Counted from the stretch's first letter, positions 17,053 to 25,692 are shown. The stretch is DNA of 64,000 nt from JBCCFK01 sp965262315 (GCA_965262315.1 CBDHFJ010000101.1:52193-116192), one strand, 5' to 3'. The notes: generated by a model from the letters alone, not told the origin. Translations and numbers: made by a program.

Positions 17053-18197
17053 GCGTCGACGCGGAGGTCGTCGTCATCGGGCGAGGCATCATCGGATCGC
17101 CCGCAGCCCGACACCTGGCCGAGGCCGGTCGCGACGTCGTCCTGATCGGGCCCGATGAGCCGGCGGATCGGCGAACGAGTGCAGGGCCCTTCTCGAGTCA
17201 CGCCGACGAGGGGCGGATCACGCGCATCGCCGGCCGCAATGAGGTCTGGACCGCGCTGGCTGCCCGATCGGTCGAGCGGTACGGAGACATCGCCGAGCGG
17301 TCGGGCGTCTCCTTCCACGAACCTCGCGGCGTGGTGGTGTCCTACGACGACGCGGACGAATGGGTGGTGCGCGCCGGTGGCTGGGGCAGCGACGCCCGCC
17401 TGGTGACCCCGTCCTGGGTCCGAGAGACCACTGGCATCGAGCTGGGGACCGACCAGCCGGTGCTCTTCGAGGGCCCGCCGGCCGGTTGGATCAATCCTCG
17501 TCGCATGGTCTCGGCGCAGACGGTCCTCGTGGAGCTCGCCGGTGGTCGGGTCATCCGGGATGCGGTCACCCGGCTCGAACCCAGTGCCGGCGGCGTGACG
17601 GTCTCCGGACCCTTCGGGTCCGTGACTGCGGCTCGGGTGCTCGTGGCCACCGGTGCGTTCGGTGGTGGGCTCCTCGGTGAGAGGTTGGAGCTGCAACGTC
17701 GTCCGCGGACGGTGTTGATGGCCGAGTGCGCTCCCGACGAGCGCTTGCCGAGCCTGATCCTCCAGGGGGCGCCCGACGACCGGTTGAACGGGATCTACTG
17801 GGTGCCGCCGATCCGGTATCCGGACGGGCGGACTCGCCTCAAGATCGGGGGAGACCTGAAGCGGTTCGATCCCTTGGGCCCCGAGGATCTCGTCGCCTGG
17901 TTCCACAGCGACGGGAATCACGTGGAGATCGAGGCCCTCGAGCACAGCCTGCGTGCCCTCCTACCGGCCGCGGAGTTCGGCGACCTCGCCCGGGCCCCGT
18001 GCGTGGTCACCGGGACCGCCACGGGCCTGCCCTACATCGGCTGGGTGGACGATCGCGTCGCCGTGGCAATCGGTGGCGGCGGTTCGGCGGCCAAGTCCGG
18101 TGACGAGCTGGGTCGCCTGGCGGCCTCGCTGCTTGCCGACCTGCCCTGGGACAGTCCGCTCGACCCCGCGGTGTTCGCCCCGGTGTTCGCGTCCTGA
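17049..18197 (+). CDS. FAD-dependent oxidoreductase of the D-amino-acid/sarcosine oxidase type
   Basis: DAO-family flavoenzyme of 382 residues. The dinucleotide-binding motif VVVIGRGIIGSPAARHLAEAG opens the protein, and the ATGAFGGGLLGE and GYIGWVDD-like C-terminal FAD contacts are visible (LPYIGWVDDRVAVAIGGGG). Relatives oxidise secondary or N-methyl amino acids. The start is GTG 17049 within GTGA, overlapping the epoxide hydrolase stop. The second Gly of the canonical GxGxxG is present, although the first position is IGRG instead of IGAG. Substrate unknown. Confidence 0.85.
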   Translation: MSVDAEVVVIGRGIIGSPAARHLAEAGRDVVLIGPDEPADRRTSAGPFSSHADEGRITRIAGRNEVWTALAARSVERYGDIAERSGVSFHEPRGVVVSYDDADEWVVRAGGWGSDARLVTPSWVRETTGIELGTDQPVLFEGPPAGWINPRRMVSAQTVLVELAGGRVIRDAVTRLEPSAGGVTVSGPFGSVTAARVLVATGAFGGGLLGERLELQRRPRTVLMAECAPDERLPSLILQGAPDDRLNGIYWVPPIRYPDGRTRLKIGGDLKRFDPLGPEDLVAWFHSDGNHVEIEALEHSLRALLPAAEFGDLARAPCVVTGTATGLPYIGWVDDRVAVAIGGGGSAAKSGDELGRLAASLLADLPWDSPLDPAVFAPVFAS

Positions 18198-18205
18198 AGA
18201 AATTC

Positions 18206-18242
18206 GTACACGCGCTCCCACTAGGCCCGCGAGCGTTTGTAC
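18206..18242. promoter_or_regulatory. Imperfect inverted repeat upstream of the Sec-thioredoxin gene
   Basis: GTACACGCGCTC (18206-18217) and GAGCGTTTGTAC (18231-18242) are 12-bp arms with two mismatches and a 13-bp spacer, filling most of the 55-bp gap before the ATG at 18253. It could be an operator for the thioredoxin-like gene or a terminator of the FAD oxidase. Confidence 0.4.
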
Positions 18243-18252
18243 CCTCGTTCTC

Positions 18253-18771
18253 ATGCGCTCCACCCGCCTCCTCGTCGCCCTGGCCGTGGCCTTCGCGCTG
18301 GTGGCGACCGCGTGCGGCGGCGGCGACGCCACAGGCGCTGCGGGTGCGACGGCCGAGAACGGAACCGACACCGGCGCCATCGTGTTGCCGACCACCGATG
18401 GCGGGCAGCTCGACTTCAACGATCTCGAGGGCAAGCCGGCGCTGCTGTGGTTCTGGGCTCCGTGGTGAACGAGCTGCGTCCGAGAAGCCCCTGCGGTCGC
18501 AGCGGTGCACACCACCTACGGTGACGAGGTCACCTTCGTCGGCGTCGCCGGTCGAGACGACCTGGGCGCCATCGAGCGGTTCGTCGACGGACGAGGCGTG
18601 AGCGGGTTCCAGCACGTCTTCGACGACGAGCTCGAGATCTGGCGGGCCTACGGCGTGACCAGCCAGCCCGCCTGGGTCTTCATCGACGCCGACGGCAACG
18701 CCGAGACCCTGATCTCGGGGCTGGGCGAGGACGGACTGCGCGACCGGGTCGAGGCCCTGCTCGCTGCCTGA
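18253..18771 (+). CDS. Thioredoxin-like lipoprotein with probable selenocysteine (UxxC)
   Basis: Extracytoplasmic thioredoxin-fold lipoprotein of 172 residues, related to mycobacterial MPT53/DsbE and TlpA proteins. The signal peptide MRSTRLLVALAVAFALVATAC ends in a lipobox. The frame runs through KPALLWFWAPW, then an in-frame TGA (18466-18468, residue 72), then TSCVREAPAV. This places Sec where relatives have the first Cys of WCxxC. After the TGA the same frame continues for 100 residues with clear family features: VTFVGVAGRDDLGAIERFV, the cis-Pro segment SQPAWVFIDADG, and the final helix. A hairpin with a GGTC loop follows the TGA. The alternative, a nonsense-mutated pseudogene, is less likely given intact downstream coding. 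Confidence 0.85.
18487..18506 (+). promoter_or_regulatory. Candidate bacterial SECIS hairpin of the thioredoxin-like gene
   Basis: CTGC (18491-18494) and GCAG (18499-18502) close a GGTC loop (18495-18498). Beyond a C-C mismatch, GCC (18487-18489) pairs with GGT (18504-18506). The loop begins 26 nt after the TGA, within the 16-37 nt range known for bacterial SECIS elements, and the GGUC loop matches the SelB-recognised loop of E. coli fdhF. Confidence 0.75.
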
Positions 18772-18786
18772 CGACGTGCCACGGCA

Positions 18787-19584
18787 TCACATGCCGTAGG
18801 TGCCGTCGAGGCGCACCTTCCAGGTTCCGGCGGCCACGGTGCCGCCGTCGACCGGGATGGTCGAGCCGGTCACGAAGCTCGCCAGGTCCGACGCCAGAAA
18901 GCAGATCACGGCTGCACATTCCTCGGTGGAGCCGACGCGCCGCAGCGGCGTGGGGTGCAGGCCGTCGATCAGGGCACCCGAGTCCGAACCGAGCGCGTCG
19001 TCGCCGGGGGTGGGGATCATGTCGGGTGCCACACAGTTGACCCGGATCGCCCGACCGCCCAGCTCGACGGCGAGTGTCTGCGTCAGTTGCTGGACCGCTG
19101 CCTTCATCGCCGCGTAGACCCCGAACCCGGGCGCGGCATGGAACGCTTCCACCGAGGTCACGTTGACGATTGCGCCACCGTTGTTCATTCGGGGCACCCC
19201 ATGGCGCACGCAGCTGGTCACGGTGCCGAAGTTCTCGCTCACCAGCGCGTGCTCACCCTTTGCGGACACCCCCTCGAAGGAGGACCAGAATCCGCCACCG
19301 ACGTTGTTCACCAGCACGTCCAGCGGTCCGAGCTCGGTCTCGGTGCGCATCAGGAAGCGCTCCACCGCCGCGTCGTCGCGGACGTCGAAGACCTCGGTGA
19401 CCACGCGTCGCCCCCGTGCGTGAGCAGCGGTGGCTGTCGATGCGAGGCCGTCGGCGTTGCGATCGCAGATTGCCAGGTCGGCGCCGAGGTCGGCCATCGC
19501 CAACGCCGTGGCCGCACCGATGCCCTGCGCCGCGCCGGTGACCACGGCGACGCGGCCGTCCAGGCGGAGTCGTGACTCGTCCAT
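18787..19584 (-). CDS. SDR family oxidoreductase
   Basis: Classical short-chain dehydrogenase/reductase of 265 residues. The cofactor motif VVTGAAQGIGAATA, NNVGG in place of NNAG, and the catalytic YAAMK with a preceding Ser region (IVNVTSVEAFHAAPGF) are present. The C-terminal TGSTIPVDGGTVA is typical. It starts 3 nt after the stop of the Rieske oxygenase on the same strand and is likely cotranscribed, possibly as the dehydrogenase acting on the oxygenase product. Substrate unknown. Confidence 0.88.
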   Translation of the reverse strand: MDESRLRLDGRVAVVTGAAQGIGAATALAMADLGADLAICDRNADGLASTATAAHARGRRVVTEVFDVRDDAAVERFLMRTETELGPLDVLVNNVGGGFWSSFEGVSAKGEHALVSENFGTVTSCVRHGVPRMNNGGAIVNVTSVEAFHAAPGFGVYAAMKAAVQQLTQTLAVELGGRAIRVNCVAPDMIPTPGDDALGSDSGALIDGLHPTPLRRVGSTEECAAVICFLASDLASFVTGSTIPVDGGTVAAGTWKVRLDGTYGM

Positions 19585-19587
19585 GGT

Positions 19588-20935
19588 TCAGGTGTCGGCG
19601 CCGGCCTCGCCCATGTAGTGGTCGAGCCACTGGTGATAGTGGGTGACCCGGATCTCCTCGTCGCTCAGCAACGCGGTGTCGAATCCACGCGATCGCATGC
19701 CGGCCTGCACGTCTCGGATCAGATGGATGTCCTGATCGATGGTGATCGTCATCGTCTTCTCGCCCGAGATGATCTGCTCCTGGGTGAAGTGGTCCCGGGT
19801 CGGACGCTCACCGGTGTCCGGGCGGGGATCCCGGCGCGGCGTGAACGACAGCGAGCCGGCGCTCTCGGTGCCGCCGTCGGGCATCATCATGAGCGTGTAC
19901 TTGTCCCACCAGCACTGGTTGGGGTCGGTGGGATGGGGTCGGGCCCGCATGATCAGCGCGTCGTCGGGTTGGATGGTGATCATCGTGTTCGGGAAGAAGT
20001 TGAACTGCACGATGTCGCTGAGCTCGGCGTCGCTCAACCGGTCGTAGTCGTACCCGAGCTCCGGCCCCTTCTTGCGGCGCTCCTGCTGCACCGCTTCGCG
20101 CACGTCGAGCACGCGGCCGCGGAAGTCCTCGGGATCCATGCCGAGCATCTTCATCTGGTGCGCCATGTGCGGCGTCGGCATCTCGGGGATCGGGAGCTTC
20201 GAGTTCACGGTGAACCCATCGATGAAGACCCCGGTGTGGCCCCGCTTGTACAGGCCGATCTCGGCGGTGGGGCAGTCGAAGATCGTGGCGTGCTGAGGGT
20301 GGATGTGTTCGACGTGGTACAGCTCGCCGAAGTTGTCGAACACCGCCTTCCAGTTGCAGTGGAGGCTGACGGTCTGGTCGTTCACCAGGGTCATGTCCTG
20401 CACCCGGTACTGGTCGATCAGATCGGGCAGCGGGCCGAGGAACTCCTTGAGGTCGGGCCCGTCGTCGTCCATGCACACCCAGACCATCCCGGCCCAGACC
20501 TCGCAGCGGACCCGCTTCAGCGAGCGCTCCGCACAGTCGACGCCCTCGGGGAAGCGACCCTCGTCGGGCACGACGACCAGCTCGCCGGTGTTGGCGTACT
20601 CCCAGCCGTGGTACGGACAGACGAAGTTCTTCACCCAACCCATCTCGTTCACCATGATCCGGGCGCCCCGGTGCTGGCACACGTTGTAGTGGGCGACGAT
20701 CTCGTTCTCGTCGGTGCACGAGATCGACGATCGACTCGGTGCCGAGGTTGAACACGAAGTACTCGCCCGGCTCGGTCACGTCGCAGGCCAAGCCGGCCAC
20801 GAGCCATGCCTTCGGCCACACGCGGTCCCATTCGGCCTGCATGTAGGCAGGGTCGGTGTAGCGCCGGGCCGTGATGGGGCGTGGCGCTGCGGGCGACTGC
20901 CAGTCGGCCCCGCTCCGTGGTGCAACGTCGGTCAT
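19588..20935 (-). CDS. Rieske non-heme iron oxygenase alpha subunit (one +1 shift)
   Basis: Aromatic-ring-hydroxylating-type oxygenase, about 448 residues after correction. The Rieske cluster ligands are in MCQHRGARIM (CxH) and VCPYHGWEYANTGE (CxxH). The catalytic domain carries DNFGELYHVEHIHPQH, with the bridging Asp/Glu region and two His ligands. The N-terminal MTDVAPRSG...EYFVFNLGTESIV (ATG 20935) and the cluster region lie in different frames, joined by one extra G near 20725. Removing it gives SIVISCTDENEIVAHYN, as in the family. Probably a sequencing error. It leads an operon with the SDR. No reductase or ferredoxin gene is adjacent. Confidence 0.86.
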
Positions 20936-20986
20936 GGCTTCCCCCGGTTCAAGGTGCGGCTCCATCTTGCCACCTCGATTCGACGC

Positions 20987-21432
20987 TCACCGCCGGCGGA
21001 TGTGGAGCACCCGGGTCCCGACGTGTGGAGGCGGGCGGGACGCGTGCCTCGGCACGGACCCTCCAAGGGTGGTCTCGAACGACGCCCCCCACCGCCGGAA
21101 CCTCGGTGCCTGGGGGCCGCTCCACCGGCGGGCGGCCGGGTCCTGCAACACCAGATGGGCAGACACCAGAAGTGGCACGGGTGCGACGAGGGGCCGGAGC
21201 AGTGGGCCCTTGACGCTGAACGGCGGTTTGGCCACCACGTGGAAGGGTCGGCCGGGTCCTGTCGAAGGTCCGCGGCGTCAGCTCGCACGACCGTGGCCTC
21301 GTCGCCGAACCGTCGTCGGAGCGCGTCGGCCCGGCCCGGATGGAGCTCGACGGCCACGACCCGGAGGTCGGAGCGGAGGAGCACGGAGACGAGTGCCTCC
21401 CCATGCGCCGAGCGGTGCGCCGAGCGCGTCAC
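20987..21432 (-). pseudogene. Eroded rRNA adenine dimethyltransferase (Erm/KsgA family)
   Basis: Two overlapping frames together give a recognisable Erm/KsgA-type methyltransferase. The upstream part reads LRVVAVELHPGRADALRRRF and ATVVRADAADLR (SAM-binding motifs II-III). After a frame change near 21250 comes FHVVAKPPFSVKGPLLRPL, the NPPF-like adenine-binding motif with Lys for Asn, and the end SRPPPHVGTRVLHIRRR. The N-terminal roughly 40 residues with the GxGxG SAM loop are missing, because the neighbouring gene starts at 21456 on the other strand. Truncation plus frameshift mark it as a remnant, perhaps of a macrolide-resistance-type gene. Confidence 0.66.
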
Positions 21433-21455
21433 ACCGTGGTGGCAGGCTGTGGGAC

Positions 21456-21995
21456 ATGAGCACGAGACGGTTTGCGTTCATCCGCGCGATCAACACCGGG
21501 GGCCGCCGGCTGACCAACGACGAGGTGGTGGCACCGTTCGTCGCCATGGGTCTCGAGGACGTCTCGGCGTACCAGGCTGCCGGCAACGTCGCGTTCCGCT
21601 CCGAGGCCTCGCCCGACGACCTCACGCCCGGGCTGGAGACCGCACTGGCCGAGGCCTACGGTTTCGACGCGCCGACCTTCGTCCGGACTGCCGACGAGAT
21701 GGCGGACCTGCTGGCCACGGCGCACTTCACCGACGAGCAGGTCGCCGCCACCGAAGGTCGGGTGCAGTGTTCGTTCCTTCGCACCGAGCCGAACGCCGCA
21801 CAGCTGGCGATGCTGGCCGACCTGTGTCCTGCCGAGGATCTGAGCACGGTCGCCGGGACGCACTGGCTGTGGCTGCCACGAGCGGGCATCAGCACGTCGG
21901 CCATGCCGGTCGGTCAGGTCGAGCGGACGCTCGGTCCGATGACCATGCGCACGATGGGCACCCTCGAACGCATGCAGAAGAAGTTCGTCGACTGA
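21456..21995 (+). CDS. DUF1697 domain-containing protein
   Basis: Protein of 179 residues of the DUF1697 family. It starts MSTRRFAFIRAINTGGRRL, matching the conserved FLRGINVGG block, and continues with SAYQAAGNVAFRSEASPDDL, the NV-F motif. The end TMRTMGTLERMQKKF corresponds to the conserved RNWNT-like C-terminus. The molecular function is unknown. The ATG at 21456 is supported by N-terminal conservation. Divergent from the methyltransferase remnant, which its 5' region probably truncated. Confidence 0.85.
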   Translation: MSTRRFAFIRAINTGGRRLTNDEVVAPFVAMGLEDVSAYQAAGNVAFRSEASPDDLTPGLETALAEAYGFDAPTFVRTADEMADLLATAHFTDEQVAATEGRVQCSFLRTEPNAAQLAMLADLCPAEDLSTVAGTHWLWLPRAGISTSAMPVGQVERTLGPMTMRTMGTLERMQKKFVD

Positions 21996-22031
21996 CACCG
22001 CCGCTGCGGGGGGTCAGTCGACGGGGGCGAC

Positions 22032-22820
22032 TCAGAGCGCGCCCAATTGACCGCCGTCGAGGGGCACACCACTGGCGTTGATCATCGACGCCGCGGGTGA
22101 GCACAACCAGACGACGGCCTCGGCGACGTCGGCGGGATCCACGAACGCCGCTCGCGGGTTGAGCGACCCCAGTGCGGCGGCGACGGCCTCGGGCCCCTCG
22201 TCGATCAGTGGCTGGGCCACTGCGGTCGCGGTGGGCCCAGGCGCGACCGCAACCACGCGAATCCCGCGGCCCACGTACTCCAAGCCGGCCTGACGTGTCA
22301 GCCCCAGGACCCCGTGCTTGGCCGCCACATACGCCGGGCTGGCGCGAAGGCTCCCCCGGAACGACACCGTCGACGCGTTGTTGACCACCACCCGGTCACC
22401 CGTGTCCGGGGCAGGGAGCTCGATCATCGCGGCGAGCTCTTCGCGCATGCATCGGAACACCGCCGACAGGTTGGTGGCGAGCATCTCGTCCCAGGCGTCA
22501 TCTGGATAGGTGTGGAAGTCGTGCATGCGATCGAAGATGCCGGCGTTGTTGAAGGCGATGTCGAGCGAGCCCAGCTCGGCCACCACGGTGCGCACCGCAT
22601 CGGCCACGGCGGGACCATCGGTGACGTCGAGCGCGAGGAACCTGCCGTCACCTCCCGCCTGGACGATCTCGGCTGCGATGCGGTTGCCGACGTCCTGGCG
22701 TCGGCCCGTGAGCACCACCCTGGCGCCGCCGGCAGCGAGCCGGCGGGCGGTGGCCTCGCCGATCCCCGAGGTCCCACCGGTGATCAACGCGACCCGGCCG
22801 TGCAGGTAGGCGTCGGTCAC
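22032..22820 (-). CDS. SDR family oxidoreductase
   Basis: Short-chain dehydrogenase of 262 residues. ALITGGTSGIGEATARRLA is the cofactor site, NNAGIFDRMHDFHTYPDD follows, and AYVAAKHGVLGL carries the catalytic Tyr and Lys. GVPLDGGQLGAL closes the protein. The start is GTG 22820 inside a GTGA overlap with the stop of the upstream FAD-linked oxidase, so translation is coupled. The pair may act on the same sugar or polyol substrate; that is inference. Confidence 0.88.
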   Translation of the reverse strand: MTDAYLHGRVALITGGTSGIGEATARRLAAGGARVVLTGRRQDVGNRIAAEIVQAGGDGRFLALDVTDGPAVADAVRTVVAELGSLDIAFNNAGIFDRMHDFHTYPDDAWDEMLATNLSAVFRCMREELAAMIELPAPDTGDRVVVNNASTVSFRGSLRASPAYVAAKHGVLGLTRQAGLEYVGRGIRVVAVAPGPTATAVAQPLIDEGPEAVAAALGSLNPRAAFVDPADVAEAVVWLCSPAASMINASGVPLDGGQLGAL

Positions 22821-23995
22821 GCCGTGTCCCGGAGCGAGCGCAGGTGGTCGTTGAGGAAGGTGCCGTTGGGGTCGAGCTCGTCGCGAACCCGCCACCAGTC
22901 GTCCCACCGTTCGTGCATCCGCTTCAGTGCCGCCCCTGATCGGTAGTGGACCTTGCCCCAGTGGGGTCGACCGTCGTGGGCGCCGAAGACCTCCTCGCAG
23001 GCTCGGAACAGCGGTTCGTCGTCCTCGCGCGCATCGACGTGGATCGAGATGGTCACCGTCGGCCGTTCGTAGGCAACTGACATCCAGACGTCGTCCGCAG
23101 CGAGCGTCCGGTACTCGACCGGCCAGCCCATCTCGGGGAAGTCCGCTCTGAGCATCTCCCGCAGGGCCTCGAGGCACGGCGGCCCGAGCTCGAGGGGCAT
23201 GGCGTACTCCATCTCGGTGTGGGGCCACGTGCGGTGGCTCGACAGCACCTCGTGGGACCAGCCGCAGCGGCTGCCCTCGTCGCCGATCGGGTACTCGGGG
23301 TGGTCGTCGGTCTCGTCGGTGGCCTTGGCCACGATCATGTCGGTGGTGGGGAACCAGAAGAACTCGAAGTGGCGATGTCGATGCACGATGTCGCTCAGCT
23401 TCGGCAGCATGTCGTCGAGCGGCTCGGTGAAGCCCGACTCCCGGAGGCGGTAGGCCTCCCGGGCCTGGATCTCGACCTCGGTCACGATCCCGAAGGCGCC
23501 CAGGTGCTGGCGGGCCGCGCTCCAGAGCTCGGCGTTCTGGTCGGCGGACGCCCACACGAGGTCGCCGGACGCGACGGCGATGCGGAGGCCGGTGACCGCC
23601 GCACTGAAGTTCTGCAGCTCCGAGCCCGTGCCATGGGTGCCGGTCGCGGTGGCCCCCGCCAGGGTCTGTCGGTCGATGTCGCCCTGGTTGATCACGCCGA
23701 GGCCGGCCTCCAACAGGGGCATCCCGAGACCGTGAATGGTGGTCCCGGCTCGGACCAGGGCGCGGTGCCGCGGGGGGTTGATGGAGATGACACCGTTGAG
23801 ACCGGAGACGTCGACGATGGTGTCGTCGGTGGGCACGAGTGGCGCGTGGCTGTGGCCGGTACCGACACAGCGGATGGTCGATCCGGCCCGATCAGCGTTG
23901 GCTGCCAGGGCGGCGGCATCGCTCTCGGTGCGGACATGATGCACGGCCGTCGGCTCCGCCCGCAGCTTCCCCGACCAGTTGGACCAGCGCTCCAT
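22817..23995 (-). CDS. FAD-linked sugar-1,4-lactone oxidase (D-arabinono/L-gulono-lactone oxidase type)
   Basis: VAO-fold flavoprotein of 392 residues. It begins with WSNWSGKLRAEP, typical of aldonolactone oxidases. The FAD-binding blocks are IRCVGTGHSHAPLVPTDDTI, where His follows GTGHS as in covalent-FAD members, and GATATGTHGTGSELQNF. The C-terminal ALO domain holds PVEYRTLAADDVWMS and RPHWGKVHY, with the HWGK motif diagnostic of the family. The reaction is oxidation of a sugar lactone or alditol with oxygen or an electron acceptor. Coupled to the downstream SDR. Confidence 0.9.
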   Translation of the reverse strand: MERWSNWSGKLRAEPTAVHHVRTESDAAALAANADRAGSTIRCVGTGHSHAPLVPTDDTIVDVSGLNGVISINPPRHRALVRAGTTIHGLGMPLLEAGLGVINQGDIDRQTLAGATATGTHGTGSELQNFSAAVTGLRIAVASGDLVWASADQNAELWSAARQHLGAFGIVTEVEIQAREAYRLRESGFTEPLDDMLPKLSDIVHRHRHFEFFWFPTTDMIVAKATDETDDHPEYPIGDEGSRCGWSHEVLSSHRTWPHTEMEYAMPLELGPPCLEALREMLRADFPEMGWPVEYRTLAADDVWMSVAYERPTVTISIHVDAREDDEPLFRACEEVFGAHDGRPHWGKVHYRSGAALKRMHERWDDWWRVRDELDPNGTFLNDHLRSLRDTA

Positions 23996-24113
23996 CCCGA
24001 GAGTCTGGCAGAGCGACCGGAGGGCGGCTCAGCGCTCGGTCAGGGCCGCCAGGAGTTCGGCGTGCATCCGCGCCGGTGGCCCGGGCCCGTGCCGTCGAGA
24101 CCGTGGGCCGTGC

Positions 24114-24737
24114 TCAGTGGGTGAGGGCCTTGATCTCCTCGCCGGGGGCGGCAGGGACCGACAGGTGGCGCACGGCCACCTGGACCGCCGGCCCGATGGC
24201 GACGAGGAACCAGATCGTGCCCCACCCGATGGTGCCACCCAGGATCAGGCCTGCGATCAGCGCTGAGGCCTCGACCGCGAAGCGGGCCTTCCAGAGCGTC
24301 ACGCCACGCCGTTCCATGGCGGTCATGATGCCGTCGCGTGGGCCGGGTCCGAGTCGGACGCCGAGGTAGAAGCCGGACCCGAGGGCGACCACCAGCGGTC
24401 CGAGCAGGGTCATCGCTGCTCGGAGCCACGGATTCGTCGGGTCGTCGAGCACCCACAGGGTGGCATCGAGGGAGAGACCGATGATGAGGACGTTGCCGAG
24501 TGTGCCCAGCCCGATCCGTTCCTTCAGCCAGATCATCGCCAGCAGGAGGACCGCTCCCACGGCGATCACGGCGCCGCCGATGCTCAGGGGAGTCTGTTCG
24601 GCGAGACCCTGATGGAAGACGTCCCACCCGGGCAGTCCCCAGTCGCCGGCGACGCTCAGCGCCAGCCCGGCTCCGAAGACCACCAGGCCCAGCACGAGCC
24701 TGGGCACACGACGGAGTTGGACGGACCAGGGAAGCAC
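24114..24737 (-). CDS. YczE/YitT-like integral membrane protein
   Basis: Membrane protein of about 207 residues with five or six hydrophobic helices: LVLGLVVFGAGLALSVAG, IGGAVIAVGAVLLLAMIW, LGTLGNVLIIGLSLDATLWV and so on. The loop GSGFYLGVRLGPGPRDGIMT is the conserved YczE/YitT signature. Function unknown; YczE in Bacillus assists polyketide or surfactin systems. I start at GTG 24737, which lies 7 nt after TATCGT (24745-24750), fitting a leaderless mRNA; a GTG at 24773 would adjoin the divergent start. Confidence 0.83.
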   Translation of the reverse strand: MLPWSVQLRRVPRLVLGLVVFGAGLALSVAGDWGLPGWDVFHQGLAEQTPLSIGGAVIAVGAVLLLAMIWLKERIGLGTLGNVLIIGLSLDATLWVLDDPTNPWLRAAMTLLGPLVVALGSGFYLGVRLGPGPRDGIMTAMERRGVTLWKARFAVEASALIAGLILGGTIGWGTIWFLVAIGPAVQVAVRHLSVPAAPGEEIKALTH

Positions 24738-24744
24738 CCGGCGC

Positions 24745-24789
24745 ACGATAACCCTGGGCTCCAGAGACGGCACCGGTGAGCGGTACGGT
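24745..24789. promoter_or_regulatory. Paired divergent -10 boxes for two leaderless genes
   Basis: TATCGT on the minus strand (24750-24745) lies 7 nt before GTG 24737, and TACGGT on the plus strand (24784-24789) lies 7 nt before GTG 24797. The symmetric arrangement supports both chosen starts. Confidence 0.5.
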
Positions 24790-24796
24790 CTTCGGC

Positions 24797-25573
24797 GTGA
24801 TCTCCATCGATGCTCCTCACGCCGGCGCGCTCCTGGTCGAGCTGCGCGAGACCATGGCCACGATCCCCGAGCTCCCCGACGGTCTGCGGCCGGGCAGCTT
24901 CGAGGAGGCCTACGCGATCCAGGACGAGCTCCGACGACAGGGCGGATGGGGTCTGGGTGCGCTGAAGGTCGGCTGCACCAGCGAGTTCGCGCAGCAAGCC
25001 CTGGGGATCGACAGCCCAGTGGTTGGTGCCGTCGCTGATCACCTCACCTTCGGCCCCGGCTCGGACGTGCCTCGGTCGCTGTTCCACCACGACCCCCTGC
25101 TCGAGGGCGAGTTCGCCGTCCGCCTCGCCGTCGACCTGGAAGACGTGGCTCAGATCGGCGACGATCCTCGGGCCGTCGCCGACGCGGTGGCCATGTCGGT
25201 GGAGCTGATCGCGTCCCGTTTCGACAAGGTGCTGGGCGCCTCGGGGCCCAGCACCGTTGCCGACAACGTCGCCAACGGTGGTCTGGTGTTGGGGGAGGCC
25301 TCCGAGCCGCACCCCGACCTGGCCGCCCTGCACGTGGTGCTGGCCGCCGACGGTGAGCAGGTGGCGACCGGCACGGGCGCGGCGGTGCTCGGGGACCCCT
25401 ACGAGGCCTTCGCCTGGGCGCTGCGCCATGAGCTGGCCGCCGGACGGCCCGTTGCCGCGGGTACGTGGGTCACCACGGGCACGTGCACGGGCATTTCGCC
25501 CTGCCCCGTCGGCGCGACGGTCAGCGCCACCTACGACGAGCTGGGCACCCTGTCGTTCACCCTCACCGCCTGA
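24797..25573 (+). CDS. 2-keto-4-pentenoate hydratase/fumarylacetoacetate hydrolase family protein
   Basis: FAH-fold enzyme of 258 residues, closest in pattern to the 2-oxopent-4-enoate hydratases that follow meta-cleavage of aromatics. Typical elements are SFEEAYAIQDELRRQG, LGALKVGCTSEFAQQALG with the active-site Lys, and the metal ligand run LLEGEFAVRLAVDL (Glu-x-Glu-like). ASRFDKVLGASGPSTVADN and the C-terminal GTWVTTGTCTGISPCPVGATV also fit. GTG 24797 is chosen over GTG 24776 because of the TACGGT box. It may serve the aromatic catabolism suggested by paaA and the Rieske oxygenase. Confidence 0.86.
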   Translation: MISIDAPHAGALLVELRETMATIPELPDGLRPGSFEEAYAIQDELRRQGGWGLGALKVGCTSEFAQQALGIDSPVVGAVADHLTFGPGSDVPRSLFHHDPLLEGEFAVRLAVDLEDVAQIGDDPRAVADAVAMSVELIASRFDKVLGASGPSTVADNVANGGLVLGEASEPHPDLAALHVVLAADGEQVATGTGAAVLGDPYEAFAWALRHELAAGRPVAAGTWVTTGTCTGISPCPVGATVSATYDELGTLSFTLTA

Positions 25574-25692
25574 CCGATCAGCGGCGGTGTCGCCCCGCGC
25601 GCGGTCGGGGCCCGATGCGCTCGGCGACCTGGAGGTCGCGTCGCCCCGGACCCCTTCGCACCCGAACCACGGGTGGGCTCGATTCGGCCCGG

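Noticed and set aside
18466..18468. TGA as a nonsense mutation making the thioredoxin-like gene a pseudogene
   Set aside because: The downstream 100 codons remain under evident coding constraint, the TGA replaces exactly the active-site Cys, and a SECIS-like hairpin follows.
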